DNA from: Thermus parvatiensis
Lineage (GTDB): Bacteria > Deinococcota > Deinococci > Deinococcales > Thermaceae
Length of the DNA: 64,000 bases
Direction of reading: 5' to 3'
Assembly (NCBI RefSeq): GCF_001535545.1
Contig: NZ_CP014141.1
Location: 1,054,001 to 1,118,000, forward strand
Shown here: piece by piece, positions 37,721 through 45,952 of the stretch
Layout of the letters: the number at the start of each line of letters is the position of its first letter
Numbering within the stretch: position 1 is the stretch's first letter
Position numbers and translations under genes: made by a program
Notes under the pieces: model-generated
The model's input: only the letters and a program-made list of their open reading frames with translations
The model's database searches: none
What the model was told of the DNA's origin: nothing

Positions 37721-38866
37721 TACAGTGCCGCAGCCCTACGCCTTCCTCCTCGCCGCCGAGGGGCTTCGCCTCTTCGGGGCGGGGTTTTTCTACCTTCCTC
37801 TGTACCTCCTGGCGGCGGAAAAGGCCCGCGCTCCCCTGGAAGCCGTCCTCCCCCAAACCTTCCTCTACGCCGCGGGACTGGCAAGCCTGCTCGTCGGAGC
37901 CCTCCTGGACCGCTTCGAGCGGCGCCGGGTCCTCGTGCTCACCGCCTTGGGCCAGGGCTTCCTCACCCTGGCCCTCTTTCCCGCCCCCTTCCTGCCCCTT
38001 TTGTACCTCCTCCTTCTCCTCCTCCTCTTCGAGCTCCTGGACCGCTTCCGCGCCCTGGCCGCAGGCCTCTACCTCCGCTCCCTCGTCCCCAAGGAGGCCT
38101 ACGAGGGCAAGCTGGGCCGGCTCTCCGCCCTGCACTTCGCCGCGGACACCCTCTCCGATCCCGTGGCCGGGGCCGCCTACGCCCGAAACCCCGGCCTGCC
38201 TCCCCTCCTGGGGGCCCCCTGCTCTTCCTTTCCGCCTTCCTCTACCGCCGCCTTCCCCCCGCCCCTCCCCCCAAGCCCGGCGGGCCCTTCCGCCTGCGGG
38301 AGGCCTTTGCCGGGCTCGGCTTCCTCTGGAACCACCCCCTCCTCCGCCGGGTCTTCCTCATCGCCCGGGTCCACGGCCTGGTGCACGGGGCCACCTTCGC
38401 CCTCCTACCCCTCTACACCCTGCGGGGCCTGGAGGCCCCGGCCTGGGTCTACGGCCTCCTCTCGGGCGCCTGGGGCCTGGGGGCGGCCGCAGGGGCCCTC
38501 CTCCTGGAAAAGCTTCTTCCCCTGGGCCGGGGGAACCTGGCCCGGGGGAGCCTCCTCCTCCTGGGAGCCCCCCTCCTGGGGCTGACCCTCCTACCCCCCT
38601 GGCCCCTGGCGGTGGGGCTCCTCTTCCTGTTCGGCCTCGGGCAGCAGTTCTGGAGCCTTCTGGTGACCAGCCTCCTCTACCGGGAGCTGCCCGAGGAGCT
38701 GGTAGGCCGGGGTATGGGCGGGGTGGGCTTTGTGTCCAGCCTCCTCGCCCCCCTGGGTTCCCTCCTGGGCGGGGCCCTGGCGGGCCTGGCCCTCCCCCTC
38801 CCCTTCCTCCTGGCCGGAGCCCTCCTCCTCGGCCTCGTGCCCCTGGTGGGCAGGGGGTGGCGGTGA
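37710..38866 (+). CDS. MFS-like transporter A (one frame break)
   Basis: About 386 residues, twelve predicted helices, Leu/Ala-rich. The N-terminus is AFLLAAEGLRLFGAGFFYLPLYLLAAEK; LVGALLDRFERRRVLVL in the loop between helices 2 and 3 is the MFS motif (GxLaDrxGRrxxL). The frame breaks at C5 38215-38219. It starts at GTG 37710. Its stop overlaps the GTG of transporter B (GTGA). Drug-efflux-type MFS is the best guess; the substrate is unknown. Confidence 0.72.
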
Positions 38867-40014
38867 GGGGCCAGTACCTTCTAGCCGAGGGCCTGGGGGT
38901 CTTTGGGGGAAGCCTGGCCTTCACCGCCCTAGCCCTCCTCCTGGGCCTGGGGGGCAACCCCTGGACCCTGGCCCTGCTCGCCGCCCTCCCCTTCCTCACC
39001 TTGCCCCTGGACCTACTCGCCGGCCTCCTCCTGGACCGGCTGGACCGCAGGACCCTCCTCCTCGCAGGGGTCTGGCTTAGGGCTGGGATCCTGGGCCTCT
39101 TCGCCCTCCTTCCCAAAGAACCCCTCTTCCTCCTCCCCCTGGCCTTCCTCTTCCAAGCCGTCTTGGCCCTGGACCTCCCCGCCTGGCATGCCCTCCTGGT
39201 CCGCCTGGCCCAGGGCAGGCTAGAGCGGGAAGGGGGGAGGCTTCAAGCGGCCCAGCTCCTCGGGGACAGCCTGGGGGACCTCCTAGCCGCCCCCCTCCTG
39301 CTCCTGGCCAAGCCCCTGCCCTTTGCCCTGGGAGGCCTCCTCCTCGCGGGGGAGGGCCTTCTCCTCCGGGACCTCCCCGCCTACCCGCCTCCACGGGCGG
39401 CGAAGGGGGAGGGTCTTACCTTGGGGGCCCTTCTCGCGGGGCTCGCCTTCCTCCTCGAGGACAGGCGGCTCCTTCCCCTTACCCTCTACGCCCTGGCCCT
39501 GAGCTTCCTCTCCGGGCTAGCTCTGGCCCTCCTGCCCCTCCTGGCCCTGGCCCAGGAGACGCCCCCTGCCCTCTACGGCCTCTACCCCTTGGGCCTCTCC
39601 TTAGGGGGCTTCCTGGGAAGCCTCGCGGCGGGGAGGGTAGGGCCTTGCCTGGGGATTTGGGGCGGGCACGGGCTGAGGGTCTTGGGGCTTGCCCTCCTCC
39701 TCCTGCCCTTTCCTTTCGGGCCTCTTGGCGCTTTCCTTGTGGGCGGAGGCGGTGCCTTAAGCGGGGTCCACCTACGGGCCTACCGGCAGCGCCTCGCGCC
39801 GGAGGCCCTCCTGGGCCGGGTGCAGGCGGGGGCGGTGGCCCTTCTCTCCCTGGGGAGCCTCCTCGGCACCCTCCTGGCGGGGGGCTTGGGAACCCTTGGC
39901 CCCCGGGTGCCCCTCCTTACCGCCCTCCTGGGCCTCCTTCTCCTCCTGCCCTTGGCCTTGGGGCCCCTGGGGTGCGGGCGGCTCCTCGCCTTGAGGGAGG
40001 GGAGGTCCCCGTGA
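38863..40014 (+). CDS. MFS-like transporter B
   Basis: 383 residues, intact, twelve hydrophobic segments. The loop LDLLAGLLLDRLDRRTLLLAGVW carries the MFS motif. It starts at GTG 38863 in a GTGA overlap with A and ends in a GTGA overlap with C. It is paralogous to A and C, so the three probably arose by tandem duplication or form a heteromeric or parallel export set. Confidence 0.72.
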   Translation: MRGQYLLAEGLGVFGGSLAFTALALLLGLGGNPWTLALLAALPFLTLPLDLLAGLLLDRLDRRTLLLAGVWLRAGILGLFALLPKEPLFLLPLAFLFQAVLALDLPAWHALLVRLAQGRLEREGGRLQAAQLLGDSLGDLLAAPLLLLAKPLPFALGGLLLAGEGLLLRDLPAYPPPRAAKGEGLTLGALLAGLAFLLEDRRLLPLTLYALALSFLSGLALALLPLLALAQETPPALYGLYPLGLSLGGFLGSLAAGRVGPCLGIWGGHGLRVLGLALLLLPFPFGPLGAFLVGGGGALSGVHLRAYRQRLAPEALLGRVQAGAVALLSLGSLLGTLLAGGLGTLGPRVPLLTALLGLLLLLPLALGPLGCGRLLALREGRSP

Positions 40015-41168
40015 GGTTTCCTTTGCATAACGCGCCTCTCTGGGCCGAGGCCCTGAGCGACGTCGGGGCCTCCATTGGCTTTAGTGCCCTCGCCCTGGAA
40101 GTAGCCCGCACGGGGGAAGCCTTCTAGGTGGGCTTCTTCGCCGCCCTGGGCTACCTTACCTTAGGGCCCCTTCTCCTCCTCAGCCCCTGGGTGGAGCGGC
40201 GAGGCCTGGCCCGGGCTCTCCTGGAGTTGCGCCTGGCCCGGGGCCTCCTCTTCCTCCCCCTTCCCTTCCTGCCGCGGGAAGCCGCCCTCCTGGTCTTCTA
40301 CGCTTACCCCCTTATGGTCCTCACCGACCTGGCCATCGTGGCCTGGGAAGGCCTCCTGGTGCGGAGAGGCCGGGGCAGGCTGGCGGAAAGGAGCGGCAAG
40401 CTCTACGCCGCCTGGGAGGTGGGGGGGCTGGTGGGGGTAGGCCTCGGCCCCGCCCTCTTCGCCCTCCATCCCGCCCTCCCTTACCTCCTTGCCGCCGGGA
40501 TCCTCCTCTTGGCCTGGACCCTCCTCCGCCCCACCCTCACAAGGGAGAAGGGGGAGAGGGAGGAGGCGACGAGGCCCGAGGCCTTGGGGCGGTCCCTCCG
40601 TCGCCTCCTGGCCTATGCTCCCCTCAGGCCCTATCTCCTTCTTTCCCTCCTCTTTACCCTGGCCCATGCCCTCACCACCGCCCTTCTGGGCCTTCTGGCC
40701 CTCCGGGCGGGCACCCCGGAAGCCCTCTTCGGCCTGGTCTTCGCGCTGCAAAGCCTGGGGTACACTCTGGGAAGCTACTTTGCCGGGCGGGTCCCACCGG
40801 CCCTGGCCTTTAGGCTAGGCCCGCTAGGGGCAGCCCTCGGGGGGATGGGCTTTCTCCTGCCCTTTCCCCTCCTCCTCGCCGCCCCTCCCCTCTTAGGCCT
40901 GGCCGTGGCCCTCCTCAGCACCCACCTGCGGGCGGTGCGGGGCTGGCTCCTGCCCAAGGAGGGCCTGGCCCCAAGTCTCGCCGCCATCCGCGCCCTCCTC
41001 TACGGGGCCGGGGCCCTGGGGGGCCTGGGGGCGGGGGTCCTGGGCAAGGGGAATCCAACCCTGCCCCTCCTCCTAGGAACCTTGGGATTCCTGGTCCTTC
41101 TTCCCTTCGCCCTAGGACCCCTGCACCCTAGGCGACTGGAGGCCTTAAGGCAAGAAGAAGCAGAGTAG
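40011..41168 (+). CDS. MFS-like transporter C with an in-frame amber codon
   Basis: About 385 residues from GTG 40011, in GTGA overlap with B. After 38 residues (ending VARTGEAF) a TAG at 40125-40127 interrupts the same frame, which then continues VGFFAALGYLTLGPLLLLSPWVERRG and on to 41168. No frame change is involved, so this is a point nonsense change, a base-call error, or readthrough; reinitiation at GTG 40128 would lose helix 1. It is the last gene of the A-B-C set, 32 bp before the IS4 element. Confidence 0.65.
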
Positions 41169-41200
41169 GAATCTTGGACAAGGAGAATCTACCCTTTCTC

Positions 41201-42514
41201 CAGGACTTTACCCACATCTCCGTTTCGTGGTAAATCTACCCTTGCGGGCGCAGCCCGTATCTGGTACCGGGGGTGATCCATGGACATGCTCAAGGTGGCC
41301 GAGGCCAGGCTCCAGGAGTTCACGGGCCGTTTTGCGAGCGTTTTCCCCCGATAAGCGCCTCCACCGACGGTTTGAAGAGGTGGTGCGGGGCGCCTTGGCC
41401 GCAGGCTCAGCCCGGGTGAGCGAGATGGTGGCCTCGCTCCCTTCTCCCCTCCAGAACCGCTTCCACCAGGCCAAAGCCCTTTACCGCTTCCTGTCCAACC
41501 CACGGGTGGAGGCAGAAGCCCTCCTTGACCGGGTCTATCAGGAGAGCGCGACTGCCCTGGAGGGTGAGGAGGTTCTGGTCCTCCTGGACCTGAGCCCGGT
41601 GGCCAAGCCCTATGCCCGGGCCCTGGAGGGGATAGCCCGGGTGGGGAAGGATAGGCGGCCCGGGTACGAGCTCCTCACCGCCCTGGGGTTGGACCCCGCG
41701 GGGCGGCTGGCCCTGGGGTACGCCCACCTGGTGGCCTACGGGGAGAGGGGGTTTGCCAGCCTGCCCAAGGAGGTGGAGGGAGCCATTGAGGCGGCCCGGG
41801 AGCGATTGGGGGGCGTGGGCAGGAGGCTGGTGTATGTGGCGGACCGGGGGTTTGACGACCGGAAGGTGTTTGGGCAGGTGCTGGCCCTGGGGGAGGAGTT
41901 CGTGGTGCGGGTCTACCGGGACCGGAAGCTTGGGGAGGGGGGTTCTCTGGCGAAGGTGGCTTCTTCCCTGGCCCTTCCCTGTGGGGAGGAGGTGGAGCTG
42001 AGGGTAGGGGGCAGGTACCAGCGGGTGCGGCTCCACTTCGGATGGAGGGAGGTGGAGGTGGAGGGGAGGCGGCTCCACCTGGTGGTCTGCCGGGTGCCAG
42101 CCCTGGGGCGGCGTGGGGAGTGGTGGCTACTGACCAGCTTGCCGGTGAGGGGGAGGGAGGAGGCGGCGCAGGTGGTGGAGGCGTACCGCAGGCGGTGGGA
42201 GGTGGAGCGGTTCTTCCGGCTTTTGAAGACGGGGCTGGGGCTTGAGACCTTCCAGGTGCGGGGGCTTGCCCGGATCCGGAAGGTGGTGGCGGTTTTGCTG
42301 GGGCTGGCGGTGTTCCTTTGGGAAGTTGAGCGGTTGGGGGATCCGTTCAAGGGGTTTCTTTTGCAGCTCGGGGGCAAGCTGGGGCTGCCCAGCGAGAGGG
42401 ATGGTCCGTACCTGCTCCTGAGGGGCCTGGTTCGCCTGCTCAACTATGAAGTCACCCAAGAACTCTTGAAGCAGGCTAAGGGAGGGCGAGGAAGGAGTTT
42501 TGGGTAAAGCCCTG
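41201..42514 (+). mobile_element. IS4-family element, copy A
   Basis: 1314 bp. The ends are CAGGACTTTACCCA and (reverse complement) CAGGGCTTTACCCA, and it is flanked by the 6-bp direct repeat TTTCTC (41195-41200 and 42515-42520). It is the same length as, and virtually identical to, copy B at 50901-52214. It has inserted after transporter C and just before the transporter remnant at 42555. Confidence 0.88.
41280..42507 (+). CDS. IS4-family transposase requiring a frame change at CCCCC-GA
   Basis: About 400 residues. The short first frame (ATG 41280, 24 codons, MDMLKVAEARLQEFTGRFAS) stops at TAA 41352-41354; the main frame continues from DKRLHRRFEEVV. It has the IS4 YREK signature YRRRWEVERFFRLLK and DDE residues in VLLDLSPVAKPYA, YVADRGFDDRKVFG and the Glu of YREK. 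The shift would be +1 at CCC-CGA (41346-41351). Copy B has the same sequence, so it is either programmed, an inherited lesion, or a repeated two-base under-call. Confidence 0.82.
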
Positions 42515-42554
42515 TTTCTCGTTTTTGGCCCGTTTCCGGCTAGCCTGTAGGCGT

Positions 42555-42818
42555 ATGACGCTGGCCCTCCTCTGGCTGAAAGCCTTCCGCCTCTTTGGAG
42601 CAGGGTTCTTCTACTTCCCCCACGCCGCCCTCACCGCTCTTGGGGCCTTGTGCCCCCTAGAGGCGAGCTCAGCCCTGACCTTCTGCCTCCTGGCCGAGCC
42701 CCTCTTCGCCCTCTACGGGGGGCATCTGGCCGACCGGTGGCCCAGGGGAAGGCTCCTCCTCCTGGCCGGGGGGCTCCTCCTCGGCTTCGCCTCCTGGGCG
42801 GGAGGGGGGTGGCGGTGA
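42555..42818 (+). pseudogene. MFS-like transporter D, deletion derivative
   Basis: 87 residues: an N-terminus similar to transporter A (LKAFRLFGAGFFYFPHAAL against LRLFGAGFFYLPLYLL), the motif HLADRWPRGRLLLLAGG, then an abrupt jump to GGGWR and stop, the same ending as transporter A (GRGWR). A large internal part is gone, which makes this an internal-deletion copy. It lies between the IS4 element and the second promoter-leader cassette. Confidence 0.6.
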
Positions 42819-42849
42819 AGGCAGGCTAGTACGGACACTTAAAGCCCCG

Positions 42850-43138
42850 GCCCCGGGGGCGGGCAGTGGGGGCGAGGCATTGGGGAAGGACCCCAGAGCC
42901 CCCGAGTAGGGCGAGGAGAAGCCACAGGAGCCGCACACCTGAAGGCTACCCCGGCCCATGTAACCTCCGCGTAACGCCCTAGAGTCTTTATGAGAGCTTC
43001 CTGAGTTACGCGGGCGTTACCTTCCTCTTGCTACCCTGAGGCTAACCCGGAAGGGGGTGGAGGCGATGCTCAAGGACGTGCAGGAGGTCAAAGCCGTCGG
43101 CCGGACGCGGCGGGTCCACGTGAGGCCCTTCGCCTGGA
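42850..43138 (+). repeat. Promoter-leader cassette, copy 2
   Basis: Near-identical to 37304-37593, including the tandem GTAAC and GTTAC half-sites, the TCTTTATGAGAG core, the AAGGGGGTG ribosome binding site and 25 codons of leader. Of the nine codon differences in the leader, six are synonymous and three are replacements (Glu/Asp, Val/Ala, Gly/Val). That pattern points to selection on the encoded peptide. Confidence 0.72.
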
Positions 43139-44025
43139 ATTCAAGAGTGCCCTTGGCGCTCCTGGTCGTTCTCTCTGGTCTTTTTGCGGGCTGCGGGCGG
43201 GGAGCGGCAACCGCAACGCCTTCCCAATCCCCCGATCAATCCGCTGCCTGGATGGAACTCGCCCCCGGAATCCGGTACCGGGAGGGGGAGGGGAGGGTTT
43301 CCCTGGATATAGCGCCACCTCTTTTGAGCGAGGAAAGCGTGCGGAAGTTCGCTGAATACGCCCAGGGAAGGATGGCCCAAGCCACCTCCGAGGAAAAGGC
43401 ATTCTGGGAGGAACAGCTGCGCTTTGTGAAGGAGCAGCAGGCTCTTTGGTCCGACGAGGAGCTTGTGGTAAGCGTCCTGGAAAGGGCCTTCTTGGAGAGG
43501 ATCCCTCTCCCCCTGAAGGAACCGCAACGCCAGGAACTTAGGGCGAAGCTGGGGGAAATTGTGGGACAGATGAAACGGTACGGTCCGGAGAACCTCCCTT
43601 GGGGTGGAGACTTCCAGGGTTTGCCCCCGGAGCTCAAGACCTCTGATGGGGGAATGGTGGTGGGTCTGGATACTTTTCCCCTCCTGGTCCAGCACCTGGG
43701 CCCCCAGTCCCTTTTTCCGTCCTGTAGCTTGGCGGCCTCGGCCCTGCCCACCACAGCCTCTCCTGGGGCTAAGGCCTACGCTTTCGCCAGCTGCTCTACG
43801 GGCAGCATCATCTGGGGCCAGGTGGAAACCCGAACCAGCGCCAAGGCGGCAAACGACTGGCCTCCACCCTGCTACGACTCGGGTTGGCCCACTTCCCAGT
43901 GCATGAGCGTGGCCTACGGGAGTATGGGGTGCTACAGCTCAGCCTGGGCAGGTTACTATTACCAGTGGACAGACCTTAGGATTTACTCAAGCAGGCGTTC
44001 TTCGTCTAACTCCAGGTGTTTTTGA
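43066..44025 (+). CDS. Cys-rich lipoprotein with duplicated leader, unknown function
   Basis: 319 residues from ATG 43066. The 25-residue leader shared with 37517 is followed directly by a lipoprotein signal (VPLALLVVLSGLFAGC, lipid Cys 43); starting at GTG 43147 would give a conventional signal peptide. A helical charged middle section follows (EEKAFWEEQLRFVKEQQALW), then a C-terminal domain with six cysteines and many Ser/Tyr/Trp (SCSLAAS, FASCSTG, PPPCYDSG, SQCMSV, SMGCYSSAWAGYYYQW). I recognise no family. It may be an envelope-anchored binding or immunity protein. The leader fusion is unusual and may be a recombination product. Confidence 0.6.
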   Translation: MLKDVQEVKAVGRTRRVHVRPFAWNSRVPLALLVVLSGLFAGCGRGAATATPSQSPDQSAAWMELAPGIRYREGEGRVSLDIAPPLLSEESVRKFAEYAQGRMAQATSEEKAFWEEQLRFVKEQQALWSDEELVVSVLERAFLERIPLPLKEPQRQELRAKLGEIVGQMKRYGPENLPWGGDFQGLPPELKTSDGGMVVGLDTFPLLVQHLGPQSLFPSCSLAASALPTTASPGAKAYAFASCSTGSIIWGQVETRTSAKAANDWPPPCYDSGWPTSQCMSVAYGSMGCYSSAWAGYYYQWTDLRIYSSRRSSSNSRCF

Positions 44026-44089
44026 ACGCGCAGGCGAGGCGGAGCCGGCACCTCGGCCCTGCACGGGCTAGGGAAAGGAGGTGAGGAAG

Positions 44090-44179
44090 ATGCGGTGGAT
44101 TGTAAAGCCTTCCCGGGTGCAGCCCTTGGGTGACCCGGGTTGCGGTGGAAGGATGCCCGCGCCCTGCCCTCAAAGATAA
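44090..44179 (+). CDS. 29-residue peptide, candidate secreted or modified peptide precursor
   Basis: AAAGGAGGTGAGGAAG precedes ATG 44090, the strongest ribosome binding site in the window. The peptide is a basic N-terminal half (MRWIVKPSRV) and then QPLGDPGCGGRMPAPCPQR, rich in Gly, Pro and Cys. A long stem-loop and then an ABC exporter follow. Leader-like and core-like halves, the strong start and the exporter suggest a ribosomally made peptide, but no modifying enzyme is nearby. It may instead be a regulatory leader peptide: its own coding DNA holds a CCCGGGT/ACCCGGG hairpin. Confidence 0.45.
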   Translation: MRWIVKPSRVQPLGDPGCGGRMPAPCPQR

Positions 44180-44201
44180 TAGGGCTAATGTAGCCAAGAC
44201 C

Positions 44202-44250
44202 TGGATGGCAGCAGGCTACCAGGTGCCAAGAAACTTCCTGCTGTCATCCA
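44202..44250 (+). terminator. Stem-loop between the 29-residue peptide gene and the ABC exporter
   Basis: TGGATGGCAGCAGG (44202-44215) pairs with CCTGCTGTCATCCA (44237-44250) at 13 of 14 positions across a 21-nt loop, followed by CATCTTT. It is much longer than the other hairpins here. It may be an attenuator that leaves the short gene more abundant than the exporter mRNA. Confidence 0.55.
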
Positions 44251-44269
44251 CATCTTTAGCGAGGTCTGC

Positions 44270-45021
44270 ATGCTCTGGCCGCTTTGGAGCGAGTTCCTGC
44301 TCTCTTGGGCCCGAACCCGGCGTTACTGGTTCAACACGCTGGCAAACCTGGGGGGAGCCTCCTCTACTTCTACGCAATCCTTTTGGGCTTTAGCCGGCTT
44401 ACCCCCGAGGAGGCCCGCTTCTTGGACCCAGGCCCCCTGCTTCTGGTCTTCACGGCCTTCAACCTCACCTTGTTCACCTTCCAGTCCATCGCCTACACGG
44501 TCCAGGGCGAGGCGCAACTGGGGACCCTGGAACACATGGCCCTGGCCCGGGGAGGCCTCCTGCGCCAGCTCCTCCTTCGGGCCCTGGTGCAAAGCCTATT
44601 CGGGGTTCTCTGGAGCCTTTTGGTCCTCCTACCCTTGGCCTTGGCCTTCGGCGTGACCCTAGGCCCCCTGGCCCGCTGGCCTTTGGGGTTCTTGCCCCTT
44701 TTCCTGGCCGCCTTGGGCTTCGGCCTCCTCATGGGGGCCACTGCCTTGTACTTCAAGCAGGTGGACGAGTTTTTCACCATCGTCCAGTTCCTCTTCCTGC
44801 CCTACTTCTTTTATCTGGTCCGGTTTGAGCCCTGGATGGCCCACCTGCCCTTTGCCCCGGGGGCCTACCTCCTCCGGCTCGCCTTCACAGGGGAGGAGGT
44901 TTCTCCGGGGCTTCTCCTCCTGGCCCTGGTCCAAGCCCTCCTCTTCCTCGGGGCGGGGCTTTTCGCCATGGCCTGGGTCTACGCGGCGGTGCGGCGGAGG
45001 GGCCTATTAGGGAGGTACTGA
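44270..45021 (+). CDS. ABC-2 type exporter permease (one frame break)
   Basis: About 250 residues, six hydrophobic helices. It starts at ATG 44270 (MLWPLWSEFLLSWARTRRYW, an N-terminal cytoplasmic helix typical of ABC-2 permeases). The frame breaks at the G6 run 44350-44355, and then LLYFYAILLGFSR continues. The segment VQGEAQLGTLEHMALARGGLLRQLLLRALVQSLFG is the family's coupling region. It overlaps the ATPase by one base (TGATG), so the pair forms one exporter. Confidence 0.85.
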
Positions 45022-45932
45022 TGCGGCTTTTGGTGCAGAACGTCCACAAGCGCTTCGGCAAGCTGGAGGCCCTCAAGGGGGTGAGCCTGGAGCTTGGGGC
45101 CGGGGAGATCCTGGGCCTTTTGGGCCCCAACGGGGCGGGCAAGACCACCCTCATCAAGGTCGTCCTCGGCCTCCTCCTCCCCGACGCGGGAGAGGTGGTC
45201 CTGGAAGAGGGCGGGGCGCGGCGCAGGCCCCAGGGCCACGAGTTCGGCGTCCTCCTGGAGGGAAGCCGCAACCTCTACGTCAACCTGAGCCTCCTGGTGA
45301 ACGCCCTCTACTTCGGGGGCATCCGGGGGCTTCCCCCAAAGGAAGTCCGCCCCCGGTTTGAGGCCTGGCTGGAGCGCTTCGGCCTAAAGGACCGCCTCCA
45401 CGCCCCCCTCGCCTCCCTCTCCCGGGGCATGCAGCAGAAGGCGGCCTTGGCCCTGGCCCTGGCCCTCAAGCCCCGCTTCCTCCTCCTGGACGAGCCTACC
45501 CTGGGCCTGGACCCCGTGAGCCGGAGGGAGTTTGAGGGGATCCTCCTGGAGCTTAAGAAGGAGGGCTGGGGTATCCTCCTCACCTCCCACGACCTCGAGG
45601 TGGTGGAGCGGGTGAGCGACCGGGTGGCCTTCCTCCACCGGGGGGAGGTGCGGCGGCAGGGCCCCACCCGGGCCCTCCTCCGGGACTGGGCCGGGGAGGG
45701 GTACCGGGTGCGCCTCGCCGAGCCCAAGGCGGAGGCCCTCCTCAAGGCCCTGGGCCCCGGCTGGAGTGCGGAAGGCCCCGAGGTCCTCTTCTTCCTGGGG
45801 CCGTGGGAGGCGCTGCGGGAGGTCTTGGGAACCCTCCCCGTGGAAGTGTTGGAGGTCTCCCGGGGGACGCCGAGCCTCGAGGCCCTCTTCCTCCACCTCT
45901 TCGGGGAGGCCCGCCCTTCCCACAGCGCATAA
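45021..45932 (+). CDS. ABC exporter ATP-binding protein
   Basis: 303 residues. Walker [14 protein letters not shown]-loop region FGVLLEGSRNLYVNLS, signature LSRGMQQKAALALALA (a degenerate LSxGM common in ABC-2 partners), Walker B FLLLDEPTLGLDP and switch LLTSHDLEVVERV, then a C-terminal regulatory tail. It partners the permease directly upstream. This type exports peptides, drugs or polysaccharides; the cargo here could be the 29-residue peptide. Intact. Confidence 0.9.
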   Translation: MRLLVQNVHKRFGKLEALKGVSLELGAGEILGLLGPNGAGKTTLIKVVLGLLLPDAGEVVLEEGGARRRPQGHEFGVLLEGSRNLYVNLSLLVNALYFGGIRGLPPKEVRPRFEAWLERFGLKDRLHAPLASLSRGMQQKAALALALALKPRFLLLDEPTLGLDPVSRREFEGILLELKKEGWGILLTSHDLEVVERVSDRVAFLHRGEVRRQGPTRALLRDWAGEGYRVRLAEPKAEALLKALGPGWSAEGPEVLFFLGPWEALREVLGTLPVEVLEVSRGTPSLEALFLHLFGEARPSHSA

Positions 45933-45952
45933 CTTTGCGCTACCCTATCCCC

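Noticed and set aside
44197-44270. The stem-loop region as an IS end or attachment site
   Set aside because: No partner repeat or transposase is nearby and the arms face each other over 21 nt, which fits an RNA hairpin better.
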